From NCBI GenBank assembly GCA_947497315.1, contig CANMFX010000003.1, positions 124,001 through 188,000 on the forward strand: a stretch of DNA of 64,000 nucleotides. The letters run 5' to 3'. The position numbers and the translations under genes are program-made. The notes under the pieces are model-generated. The model did not search any database. It saw only the letters and a list, made by a program, of their open reading frames with translations, and was not told the origin of the DNA. The DNA is from an uncultured Sphingomonadaceae bacterium. GTDB taxonomy: Bacteria > Pseudomonadota > Alphaproteobacteria > Sphingomonadales > Sphingomonadaceae. Every line of letters begins with the position of its first letter. Within the stretch, counting starts at the first letter, position 1. Positions 8,287 to 15,227 of this stretch are shown in pieces.

Positions 8287-8913
8287 TTAAAGGTCGAATG
8301 CCATTCTGGACATTATTTCGACGGTTTTATTTTCAAACACCGCGTCGCCGAGTTCTTCTTTCTTTTCGGCTAGCAATTTGTCGCGATCGTGCAGCATATC
8401 GATAATCGGATCATGAAAGACCTCGACAGCGGCGGTGAGCCAGTCGTTGACCAGCGGGTCGCCAGGGGCTTTGTTCATTGAAAAAAGCTTGAGCCGCGAT
8501 GCAATGGCATCGGCGGGCATGAAATATTCGTAAGTGACCCAATAGTTGGTTGTGAACCAGCTCAATGGCATGCCATCCAGGCCAAAACTCAGTGCGCCGA
8601 AATGAACGACGCCTTGTGTTGGCTTGCCATTGGGAAGTTTTTTGGGAGGTTCGTAGAGCGCGTTTACGCCTTTGAACATCTCGAGCGGCAGAAACATGTG
8701 AAAATGGCCATGCTCACCTTCTTCGCGTTCCTCGGGCTTGTGCGCATGGTAGAACCAGCGAGACTTGTTGCCCGGTGCAACACAATCACCCTTAGGATAG
8801 TGTTCATACTGAACGAAAGGGGCGTCTGCCGGTACCACTCTGGGTACTAGCGAGACGCCCTCTTTAGCTATCTGGCCTGTAAGCTCAAACAGCCTTTCTA
8901 ATGCATTTTCCAA
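8287..8913 (-). CDS. Uncharacterised His-rich protein (possibly DUF6969)
   Basis: A 208-residue protein with no signal peptide or membrane segment that I can see. It has a cluster of histidines and aromatics, WFYHAH (53-58) and EHGHFHMFLP (67-76), followed by VHFGALSFGLDGMPLSWFTTN. It may belong to an uncharacterised family (DUF6969 comes to mind, not certain). The His cluster looks like a metal or cofactor site. The gene starts 15 bases after the stop of the Ala/Cys lipoprotein gene and probably shares its transcript, so the two products may act together. It converges with the tRNA gene. Confidence 0.65.
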   Translation of the reverse strand: MENALERLFELTGQIAKEGVSLVPRVVPADAPFVQYEHYPKGDCVAPGNKSRWFYHAHKPEEREEGEHGHFHMFLPLEMFKGVNALYEPPKKLPNGKPTQGVVHFGALSFGLDGMPLSWFTTNYWVTYEYFMPADAIASRLKLFSMNKAPGDPLVNDWLTAAVEVFHDPIIDMLHDRDKLLAEKKEELGDAVFENKTVEIMSRMAFDL

Positions 8914-8928
8914 TGCGCTGTACTGATA

Positions 8929-9237
8929 TTACTCAGTAGCGGCACATGCAGCAGCACACGCAGCGTCACCAGCGGCACATGCAGCAGCTTCAGCGGCACA
9001 GCCAGCAGCGTCAGCAGCACAACCAGCGGCACATGCAGCAGCACAACCAGCTTCTTCAGCAGCACAACCCGCGGCACATGCAGCTTCTTCAGCGGCACAT
9101 GCAGCACATTCAGCGGCACATTCTGCAGCAGCAGCAGCATCTTCAGCTTGCTCAGCACATGCTGAAAGAGCAGGAACTGCAAGAGCAAGACCACCAGCTA
9201 CTGCCAGCATTTTGCGGAAACTTGTTTCGTTAGACAT
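8929..9237 (-). CDS. Ala/Cys-repeat lipoprotein
   Basis: A 102-residue protein with an N-terminal signal and lipobox LSAC (Cys27 predicted to be lipidated). From about residue 33 to the end it uses only A, C, E, D, G and T. Twelve cysteines in the tract (40, 44, 47, 54, 58, 65, 69, 73, 80, 87, 94, 98) are spaced 3, 4 or 7 residues apart, so they line one face of an alpha-helix. The ATG at 9237 has AAAGGGGAT about 7-14 bases upstream. The DNA is a degenerate CAG/GCA-rich tract and other frames are open across it, but only this frame has a start with signal and ribosome site. The family is unknown; metal binding is inference. Confidence 0.7.
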   Translation of the reverse strand: MSNETSFRKMLAVAGGLALAVPALSACAEQAEDAAAAAECAAECAACAAEEAACAAGCAAEEAGCAAACAAGCAADAAGCAAEAAACAAGDAACAAACAATE

Positions 9238-9377
9238 TTAAAATATCCCCTTTGGAATGAACTAGACTTTCCCCTCTATCTGCAAAGATATGGGCATGGC
9301 AAGTCTATTTGTGCGATATCCTGGAAAATGGCTGAAATTGTCGCTTTTTTGGGCGTTTAAATAGTTAATTGCACGAA

Positions 9378-9402
9378 AATCAGGCGGTTAATCTGCCCGA
9401 TT
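9378..9402 (-). terminator. Possible terminator after the holin gene
   Basis: On the minus strand AATCGGGC and GCCTGATT form an 8-bp stem with one G-U pair around a 9-base loop, followed by TTTCG. It lies 30 bases past the holin stop. It is short and only moderately stable. Confidence 0.4.
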
Positions 9403-9431
9403 CTTCGTCTATTCACTACTGATTTCGCGGC

Positions 9432-9845
9432 CTATTTCTCCACACCTCGGATTTTTCCCCACTGCCGCGCCATAGTATAGCCCAGATAACCAGTACCAAA
9501 TAACGCGTATAGAGGCTCTGGAATACCGGCAAGATAAGCATTCATCCCGCTGGTGATATCATGAGCCGCTTGCGGTCTGATTGCCGAGATTAAACCCATA
9601 GGTAGCGACCAAAGCAGCAATATATACATGACGTAAAGAAAGCTTGGCCGGGCGCGGCTGGTCCACGGGTCGGGAGACCCGGCCTCGGCCAGTATCGCCG
9701 ACATTTGGATACGTAGCTGCTCCATCTCCTGGCTGCCCTCAAGTTTGAGTAGCTCCAGCATTGCGCGATCACGGGCACCTTTGTCGGGAATGATCTTCTC
9801 GATAATCTTGGAAATGGGGCCGATGAGGGTCGAGAGTAAAGACAT
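9432..9845 (-). CDS. Holin of gene-transfer-agent type (3TM)
   Basis: A 137-residue protein matching the family of 3TM holins associated with gene-transfer-agent release. It has an amphipathic N-terminus (LIGPISKIIEKIIPDKGARD), a helical linker (LLKLEGSQEMEQLRIQMSAI) and the signature DPWTSRARPSFLYVMY leading into hydrophobic segments at about residues 68-87 and 105-125. A holin pierces the inner membrane so that an endolysin can reach the wall. It lies 48 bases downstream of the endolysin gene on the same strand. No capsid or tail genes are in the window, so this is a separate lysis cassette. Confidence 0.85.
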   Translation of the reverse strand: MSLLSTLIGPISKIIEKIIPDKGARDRAMLELLKLEGSQEMEQLRIQMSAILAEAGSPDPWTSRARPSFLYVMYILLLWSLPMGLISAIRPQAAHDITSGMNAYLAGIPEPLYALFGTGYLGYTMARQWGKIRGVEK

Positions 9846-9893
9846 GGTTTTTAGTTCCTTATATCTGGTTTGGGGAGGAGGCTGATCGGACTT

Positions 9894-10433
9894 TCAGCCT
9901 ATGCGGTGGGCGAGCCAGCCATAGAGGAACGCTTCATTGGCCGGACGCTGTTCAGCCAGTTTTATGTAGCGCGCACCTTGTAAGGCTTCGACGGCCTTCA
10001 GCAGAACCGCCTCGCCGCCGTTGGCGCGTTTCGCCAAAAATTGCTGCAAGGCGCCAATTGTCCTTGGGCCGATCTGGCCGTCGGTTGCAATATCGGCAAA
10101 ATCCCGCCCGTTGCGGTTCAGCGCATTGAGGGCCCGTTGAAGGAAGCCGGCCGCGATCGCTGGTCCCATATTAATGCCGGTGTCGAACAATTCTCCAGCC
10201 AGCTGCGGGGCCAGTGCGCTGACCTTATCAAACGACGGACGCAGCCAGTATCTGCGTTTATATATGGCGACCGCTTCGTCGTAGGGAAAATACCGCATGT
10301 CACCGGCATAACCATGGCTGCGTGCGACCGCTTCGGTAACGCCCCAGCGGGTGGGTCCGCCGCGGTCACCGGGGTGATTGGAATAATCGCCTTCTATGGC
10401 GATGACGTCGTCGATCAATGTGTCGATATTCAT
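9894..10433 (-). CDS. Endolysin, glycoside hydrolase 108 family
   Basis: N-acetylmuramidase of 179 residues that should cut peptidoglycan during lysis. The N-terminal domain has the family's catalytic motif EGDYSNHPGDRGGPTRWGVT at 14-33, with Glu14 the likely acid. A C-terminal peptidoglycan-binding part carries DGQIGPRTIGALQQFL. It has no signal peptide, as expected for a holin-dependent enzyme. The ATG at 10433 was chosen over one 69 bases upstream because it is preceded by GGAAGGAAAGA and gives the canonical N-terminus MNIDTLIDDVIAIEG. It pairs with the holin downstream, as in the Rhodobacter capsulatus gene-transfer-agent lysis genes. Confidence 0.87.
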   Translation of the reverse strand: MNIDTLIDDVIAIEGDYSNHPGDRGGPTRWGVTEAVARSHGYAGDMRYFPYDEAVAIYKRRYWLRPSFDKVSALAPQLAGELFDTGINMGPAIAAGFLQRALNALNRNGRDFADIATDGQIGPRTIGALQQFLAKRANGGEAVLLKAVEALQGARYIKLAEQRPANEAFLYGWLAHRIG

Positions 10434-10467
10434 GGCTACATCTTTCCTTCCAGAGGTTGAGAGCAAT

Positions 10468-10488
10468 AAATAACCTATTTGGTTATTT
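10468..10488. promoter_or_regulatory. Palindrome upstream of the lysis genes
   Basis: AAATAACC-TATTT-GGTTATTT, a perfect 8-bp inverted repeat 35 bases before the endolysin start. A position near the promoter suggests an operator for the lysis cassette. No known regulator motif is matched. Confidence 0.4.
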
Positions 10489-10636
10489 GTAGGAAAGGCC
10501 AAAAGTTCGGCGATGGAATTTAATTGACTGATTAACTTCGATCAGGCCTATTCAGATCACTAATTGGCGCAGTGATTCGTCGGATAACGGGCTGTGTCTA
10601 GTCGCCGCCAAAATAACATTTTTAGGAGCTGGTAGA

Positions 10637-11755
10637 TTGAACTTTGATTTCTCTGATGATCAGAAATTCCTGCGCGATGAAGCGCGCAAATTTCTTGAGG
10701 CCCAGTGCACCAGCGCCCATGTGCGCGCTGTGCTGGATGATGACAATGTCAGTCACAATGACGAAGTCTGGCAGAAAATCGTCGAAATGGGTTGGTTAGG
10801 CGCCGCTATTCCAGAGGAATTTGGCGGGCTTGGTTTGGGCATGCTGGAACTATGCGTGATTGCCGAAGAGCTGGGCCGGGTGTTGGCGCCGGTGCCGTTT
10901 GGGTCCTCGGCCTATTTCTTTGCAGAGGCGATCAAACTGGCGGGAACCGAGGAACAGAAAGCGGAATTTTTGCCAAAAGTGGCGGATGGCAGCATTGTCG
11001 GATGTCTGGCGACCACAGAAGGTCCCGGCGCACTTTCCGCCGCGTCGGTTCAAACAACTGCCAAGGATAGTGCGTTGACCGGTACAAAGGTGCCAGTGAC
11101 CGATGGCGATGTGGCAACCCATGCTGTTGTGCTCGCGAAAGAAGGGAGCGGTACCGGCCTCTATATTGTGGCGCTCGATCAGGACGGGGTTTCCCGCAAG
11201 TCGCTAAAGACCATCGAACCCACCCGCAGCCATGCCGAGATCAAACTGGATGGTGCCACCGGAGCTCGATTGGGCCTTGAAAGCGGCAACGGCATGACGG
11301 TTCTCGAGCAGGTGATGAACAGGGCGGCGGTCTTGTTGGCCTTTGAACAGCTCGGCGGTGCGTCCCGTTGTCTGGAAATGGCGACTGAATATGCCAAAGA
11401 ACGCCATGCCTTTGGTCGGCCCATTGGCGGCAACCAGGCGATCAAGCATAAGCTGGCCGATATTTACGTGAAAAACGAAGTGGCGCGCTCCAATGCCTAT
11501 TATGGGGCATGGGCGCTGTCGACTGACGCGGCCGAATTGCCGGAAGCTGCAGCGGCGGCGAGGGTCGCGGCGTCAGAAGCCTTCTGGTTTGCCAGCAAGG
11601 AAAATATCCAGACCCATGGCGGCATGGGCTTTACCTGGGAAGTGGATTGCCACCTCTACTATCGCCGCGCCAAACTGCTGGCGGTGCAGGCGGGCAGCCC
11701 GGCGGTATGGAAAGAGAAACTGGTTTCCGCACTCGAAGCGAAAAACGCTGCATAA
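10637..11755 (+). CDS. Acyl-CoA dehydrogenase, small (non-catalytic-like) partner
   Basis: Acyl-CoA dehydrogenase fold of 372 residues. The N-terminal helical domain, middle beta domain and C-terminal helical domain with YAKERHAFGRPIGGNQAIKH are all present, as is GGMGFTWEVDCHLYYRRAK. The FAD/substrate loops of the middle domain are degenerate, the usual C-terminal YEGT motif is missing (AGSPAVW instead), and the alternative helix-G Glu is an Asn (VMNRAAVL). It therefore looks like the structural partner of the following gene rather than a stand-alone enzyme. TTG at 10637 is preferred because TAGGAG sits 9 bases before it. The second dehydrogenase gene follows 24 bases on. Confidence 0.85.
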   Translation: MNFDFSDDQKFLRDEARKFLEAQCTSAHVRAVLDDDNVSHNDEVWQKIVEMGWLGAAIPEEFGGLGLGMLELCVIAEELGRVLAPVPFGSSAYFFAEAIKLAGTEEQKAEFLPKVADGSIVGCLATTEGPGALSAASVQTTAKDSALTGTKVPVTDGDVATHAVVLAKEGSGTGLYIVALDQDGVSRKSLKTIEPTRSHAEIKLDGATGARLGLESGNGMTVLEQVMNRAAVLLAFEQLGGASRCLEMATEYAKERHAFGRPIGGNQAIKHKLADIYVKNEVARSNAYYGAWALSTDAAELPEAAAAARVAASEAFWFASKENIQTHGGMGFTWEVDCHLYYRRAKLLAVQAGSPAVWKEKLVSALEAKNAA

Positions 11756-11779
11756 TCAAATTAAGACGAGGACGAGAAA

Positions 11780-12973
11780 ATGGATTTTACAGACTCAACC
11801 GAAGAAGCGACCTTCAGAGCAGAAGCCAACGCTTTCCTGAGCCAGCATCTTGAGCCGAAAAAAGCGGCTGCCATTCGCTCTGGTCGGCGCGACGACTATC
11901 TGCAGCGTGCGAAGGATTGGCAAAAGGTCAAAGCCGAAAACCAGTTTGCGCAAATCACCTGGCCCAAGGAAATTGGCGGTCGCGGTGGATCGCCGATGCA
12001 ACAGGTCATCTGGAATCAGGAAGAATCCAAATTTGATGCACCAATTGGGCCCTTTGCCATCGGTCTTGGCATGTGTGTTCCGACCGTGATTGCTTTCGGT
12101 TCGGATGAACATAAACAGCGCTATGTTCAAAAGGCGTTGTTCGGCGAAGAAATCTGGTGCCAGCTTTTCTCCGAACCCGCTGCCGGATCCGACGTCGCTG
12201 GTCTGAAAACCAAAGCAGTCAAGGATGGCGATGATTGGGTAGTTAATGGCCAGAAGGTCTGGACCTCCGGCGCTCATTATTCCGACTATGGCATCTTGCT
12301 GGTGCGCACCGACCCCGATGTGCCCAAGCATAAAGGCCTGACCATGTTCATCGTCGACATGAAACAAGAAGGTGTTGATGTGCGCCCGATCCATCAGGCA
12401 TCGGGTGGCAGCGAGTTTAACGAGGTCTATTTTACCGATGTCCGTATCCCTGATGCTCACCGGCTAGGCGAACCGGGCATGGGCTGGAAAGTGGCCTTGG
12501 TCACGCTGATGAACGAACGGCTTGCAGTCGGCGGTTCACCAGGACCCGATTGGGCAGAAATCATGGACTATGCGCGCTCCTCCGGTTCGATGAGTGATCA
12601 GGCATTCCGTGCGAAACTAGCTGACTGGTATGTCGCGGCGCAGGGTTACAAGCTGACCAAATTCCGTACGCAGACAGCTCTGTCCAAGGGCGAAACCCCA
12701 GGACCGGAAAATTCAATCGGCAAGGTAATCACCGCGAACCATTTGCAGGACATCTGTAACAGCGCGATCGAGATGCAGGATCATTACGGGATTATCTCTG
12801 ACAAGGACCATGCGCCAGCAGATGCAATTTTTCAGGAAAGCTTCATGTGGGCACCGGGTCTCCGGATTGCGGGCGGCACCGACGAGATCCTGAAAAATAT
12901 CATCGCGGAGCGGGTGCTGGGACTGCCGCAGGATGTGCGGGTCGACAAGGACAAGCCTTTCTCGGCTTTCTAG
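11780..12973 (+). CDS. Acyl-CoA dehydrogenase, large catalytic partner
   Basis: FAD-dependent acyl-CoA dehydrogenase of 397 residues that introduces a trans-2 double bond in an acyl-CoA. The middle domain is canonical (CQLFSEPAAGSDVAGLKTKA, VNGQKVWTSGAH). At the usual catalytic position it reads AGGTDEIL, so Glu is absent there, but Glu246 in LMNERLAVGG sits where isovaleryl- and long-chain acyl-CoA dehydrogenases keep their base on helix G. With the preceding subunit it probably forms a heteromeric enzyme, as in PimC/PimD or the sterol-side-chain FadE pairs. The substrate is unknown. The stop TAG (12971-12973) overlaps the convergent stop of the next gene. Confidence 0.88.
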   Translation: MDFTDSTEEATFRAEANAFLSQHLEPKKAAAIRSGRRDDYLQRAKDWQKVKAENQFAQITWPKEIGGRGGSPMQQVIWNQEESKFDAPIGPFAIGLGMCVPTVIAFGSDEHKQRYVQKALFGEEIWCQLFSEPAAGSDVAGLKTKAVKDGDDWVVNGQKVWTSGAHYSDYGILLVRTDPDVPKHKGLTMFIVDMKQEGVDVRPIHQASGGSEFNEVYFTDVRIPDAHRLGEPGMGWKVALVTLMNERLAVGGSPGPDWAEIMDYARSSGSMSDQAFRAKLADWYVAAQGYKLTKFRTQTALSKGETPGPENSIGKVITANHLQDICNSAIEMQDHYGIISDKDHAPADAIFQESFMWAPGLRIAGGTDEILKNIIAERVLGLPQDVRVDKDKPFSAF

Positions 12974-13971
12974 GCGGCGATCAGGTCGCGGACTTCGGCG
13001 GCCAGGCCATAGGACTTCTCGCGAGCGGCTTGATCGAAGATCGAGCCGCAGACGATTAGCTCATCCGCCTGGGTGCGATCGAGAAACGCCCGGACACCGT
13101 TTAGCACAGCGTCGGGCGCCCCAACGGCGCTGCCCTGCATGATTTGTGCGAGCATGGATTGTGCTTGCGGGGGCAAGCTTTCGCGATAGCCCTCAACTGG
13201 CGGCGGCAATTTGCCGGGATTACCGGTGCGCAGCGCCACAAAACTCTGCATCATCGAGGTTGCAAGATGTTCGGCTTCATCATCTGTATCGGCGGCAAAT
13301 ATGTTGAAGCCGCACATGGCATAAGGCTCAGACAATTGCGCCGACGGTTTGAAATCGCGGCGGTAGATGGCCAGCGCTTCATCGAGCGCTTGTGGGGCAA
13401 AATGAGAGGCAAAGGCATAGGGCAGGCCGAGCGCCGCCGCGAGCTGTGCACCGAACAGGCTGCTGCCCAATATATAAAGCGGGATTTTCGCGCCTGCACC
13501 AGGTGTTGCTTGAATGCCGAGTGCCGGGTCGCCTTCAAGCAGCGCCTGGAGTTCGACGACGTCGCGCGGAAATTGATTTGGATCGGTGTTGAGATTACGA
13601 CGCATGGCTTGCGCTACCCGCTGGTCGGAACCCGGTGCGCGGCCAAGGCCGAGATCAACCCGGCTGGGGAACAGCGCCTCCAAGGTCCCGAATTGTTCGG
13701 CAATCACCATCGGCGCATGGTTGGGCAGCATGATCCCGCCGGCGCCGATGCGGATGGTCTTCGTGCCGGCGCCAATATGGGAGAGTGCAACGGAAGTCGC
13801 TGCGCTGGCAATCCCGACCATACCATGATGCTCGGCCATCCAGAACCGTTCAAAGCCGAGCGCTTCGCCATGCTGTGCCAGCGCGAGCGAGCGATCCAAT
13901 GCTGTCTTTACATCGGATCCTTGCGGTACGGGTGACAGATCAAGAATCGAAAATTTCACAGCTTTGCTCAT
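12970..13971 (-). CDS. LLM class flavin-dependent oxidoreductase
   Basis: Luciferase-like monooxygenase family protein of 333 residues. Signatures are the N-terminal FSILDLSPVPQG, GFERFWMAEHHG (about 39-50), IRIGAGGIMLPNHAPMVIAE and the substrate/FMN loop RVDLGLGRAPGSD. This is the group often annotated as alkanal or alkane monooxygenase-like with a 'single-component' bacterial luciferase fold; the substrate is unknown. Its stop overlaps that of the convergent dehydrogenase gene. It follows gspN with only 3 bases between, so the run from 17.6 kb down to 13.0 kb could be partly co-transcribed. Confidence 0.87.
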   Translation of the reverse strand: MSKAVKFSILDLSPVPQGSDVKTALDRSLALAQHGEALGFERFWMAEHHGMVGIASAATSVALSHIGAGTKTIRIGAGGIMLPNHAPMVIAEQFGTLEALFPSRVDLGLGRAPGSDQRVAQAMRRNLNTDPNQFPRDVVELQALLEGDPALGIQATPGAGAKIPLYILGSSLFGAQLAAALGLPYAFASHFAPQALDEALAIYRRDFKPSAQLSEPYAMCGFNIFAADTDDEAEHLATSMMQSFVALRTGNPGKLPPPVEGYRESLPPQAQSMLAQIMQGSAVGAPDAVLNGVRAFLDRTQADELIVCGSIFDQAAREKSYGLAAEVRDLIAA

Positions 13972-13974
13972 TAC

Positions 13975-14712
13975 CTACCTCTTTTGTCCCAACTGGCCCG
14001 CCACCTTGATCGCGTAGCCGCTGGGAACCTTCTGAAAACCCAGGGTCGGCAACAATATTGTCCATGCGCGGTCATTGCCATTCAGGAACAAACGCGCGGT
14101 GTAAAAGCCATTGCCTTCGAGCTTCATAGTCAATTCTTCCATGCCTGAACCGCTGGTGAGTGGCAGAACCAGCACGCCGTCCTCGCACATCGCATTGCCG
14201 AGCAGACCCTGTTTTAAATCCAGTCCCGGAATATTCGCATCAAGCGACAAGCGCACCTTGCCGCTAGCGGACTCACAGCGGCCATTGGCAAAGGCTACGC
14301 TGACATTATCCAAGGTGATATTGGAAGCAGGTAGCGGAGCAAGAGTCTGACCGACGCTTAAAGCTGTGGTCGCATTTTCGACCAGCAAGCTGTTGCCCTG
14401 CTTCCCAATGGTGGCGATCAGGCCTTTGTCGCCTGCAACAGCGGGGCGTTCCAAGTCCATCTTCACTTTTCCAGTCAGCAGCGGAAAAAACTGTACCCCC
14501 GCATTCAAATCGCCCAGCGCAAAGGGGCCGAGCTGCGCCTGTTCTATACGTCCGTTCCAGATGCTGCCGCTAATTTCTCGCGCCGAAAATCTCGAATCTT
14601 CCAATCCGGCGATGCTGATCGCGAGCTTGAGCGGCATGAAGACCAGCGCCAAGATAATCAAAGCAAGAATAATCAATATGTAGATCAACGCGCGCGGCAC
14701 CTGCTTTCCCAT
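13975..14712 (-). CDS. gspN: Type II secretion system protein N (GspN)
   Basis: A 245-residue protein with one N-terminal membrane anchor (about 8-30, LIYILIILALIILALVFMPL) and a periplasmic beta-rich domain. The text ISIAGLEDSRFSAREISGSIWNGRIEQAQLG is the family hallmark of GspN; only part is quoted here as SGSIWNGRIEQAQLG. GspN is an accessory inner-membrane part of type II secretion, fused or next to gspC in many genomes. Here it stands apart from other gsp genes, between a flavin oxidoreductase gene (3 bases downstream) and a thioredoxin-like gene (17 bases upstream). Confidence 0.82.
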   Translation of the reverse strand: MGKQVPRALIYILIILALIILALVFMPLKLAISIAGLEDSRFSAREISGSIWNGRIEQAQLGPFALGDLNAGVQFFPLLTGKVKMDLERPAVAGDKGLIATIGKQGNSLLVENATTALSVGQTLAPLPASNITLDNVSVAFANGRCESASGKVRLSLDANIPGLDLKQGLLGNAMCEDGVLVLPLTSGSGMEELTMKLEGNGFYTARLFLNGNDRAWTILLPTLGFQKVPSGYAIKVAGQLGQKR

Positions 14713-14729
14713 CTATGTCAGATTCCCTA

Positions 14730-15227
14730 TCACAGTTCGGGTGTAAACTGATCAAAATAGGCATAAATATCCGCTTCATCGCGGCTTGCTGCATTGCGCC
14801 ATGTGGGTGCGGATTTCGGATTGAGCAAAGCGCCTTGTGAAGAGAGGACCAGCACGGTTGGGGTGCCTTTAATCTTTTCAATGCCAAATCGCTGGGCAAT
14901 GTTGATATTGCGATCCCGATGACCGACATCGACATAGACGACTTCATATTTGGTTTTCAGCATTTCGGCAAAGCGCGGCTGTTCAAACCATCCGGCAAGC
15001 CCGCGGCTATCGTGGCACCAGTTTGCGCCCATCACCAATATTACACGTTTGTCTGCCGCGACAGCGCGGGCCAGAGCGGCATCGATATCTTGTGATGCCT
15101 TGGCATTCTTTTTGTAAGGCTTCGCCTCGGGATGCTCGGCCGCCGCATTGGTATCGGGCGCAGCAAGAACGGGCACCGCTAGCGATAGTCCCACAGCAAG
15201 GAAAAAATGTCTCAACATCTTATCCAC
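14730..15227 (-). CDS. Periplasmic thioredoxin-like protein with single active-site Cys
   Basis: Thioredoxin-fold protein of 165 residues with a Sec signal (about 1-22, FFLAVGLSLAVPVLA). The active-site region reads GANWCHDS, with Cys71 present but Ser74 in place of the resolving cysteine, followed by YVDVGHRDRN and the cis-Pro loop KGTPTVLVL. It resembles the Thioredoxin_7/DUF255-like group. Without the second Cys it may act as a monothiol isomerase or chaperone rather than a dithiol reductase; that is inference. Its start overlaps the end of the FAD-binding protein gene by 8 bases, which suggests coupled expression. Confidence 0.8.
   Translation of the reverse strand: MDKMLRHFFLAVGLSLAVPVLAAPDTNAAAEHPEAKPYKKNAKASQDIDAALARAVAADKRVILVMGANWCHDSRGLAGWFEQPRFAEMLKTKYEVVYVDVGHRDRNINIAQRFGIEKIKGTPTVLVLSSQGALLNPKSAPTWRNAASRDEADIYAYFDQFTPEL

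Noticed and set aside
8898-9233. Open frames on both strands over the Ala/Cys tract (Leu-rich and Gln/His-rich translations)
   Set aside because: They are produced by the repetitive GCA/CAG composition in other frames. Neither has a signal, a ribosome site or a sensible end.
10515-10535. CtrA site upstream of the endolysin gene (TTAATTGACTGATTAA)
   Set aside because: The half-sites are separated by 8 bases rather than the 7 of the CtrA consensus, so the match is not good enough.
13144-13935. A 263-residue plus-strand frame opposite the LLM oxidoreductase gene
   Set aside because: It is antisense to a well-supported flavoprotein and has no motif or ribosome site; long antisense frames are common in GC-rich DNA.
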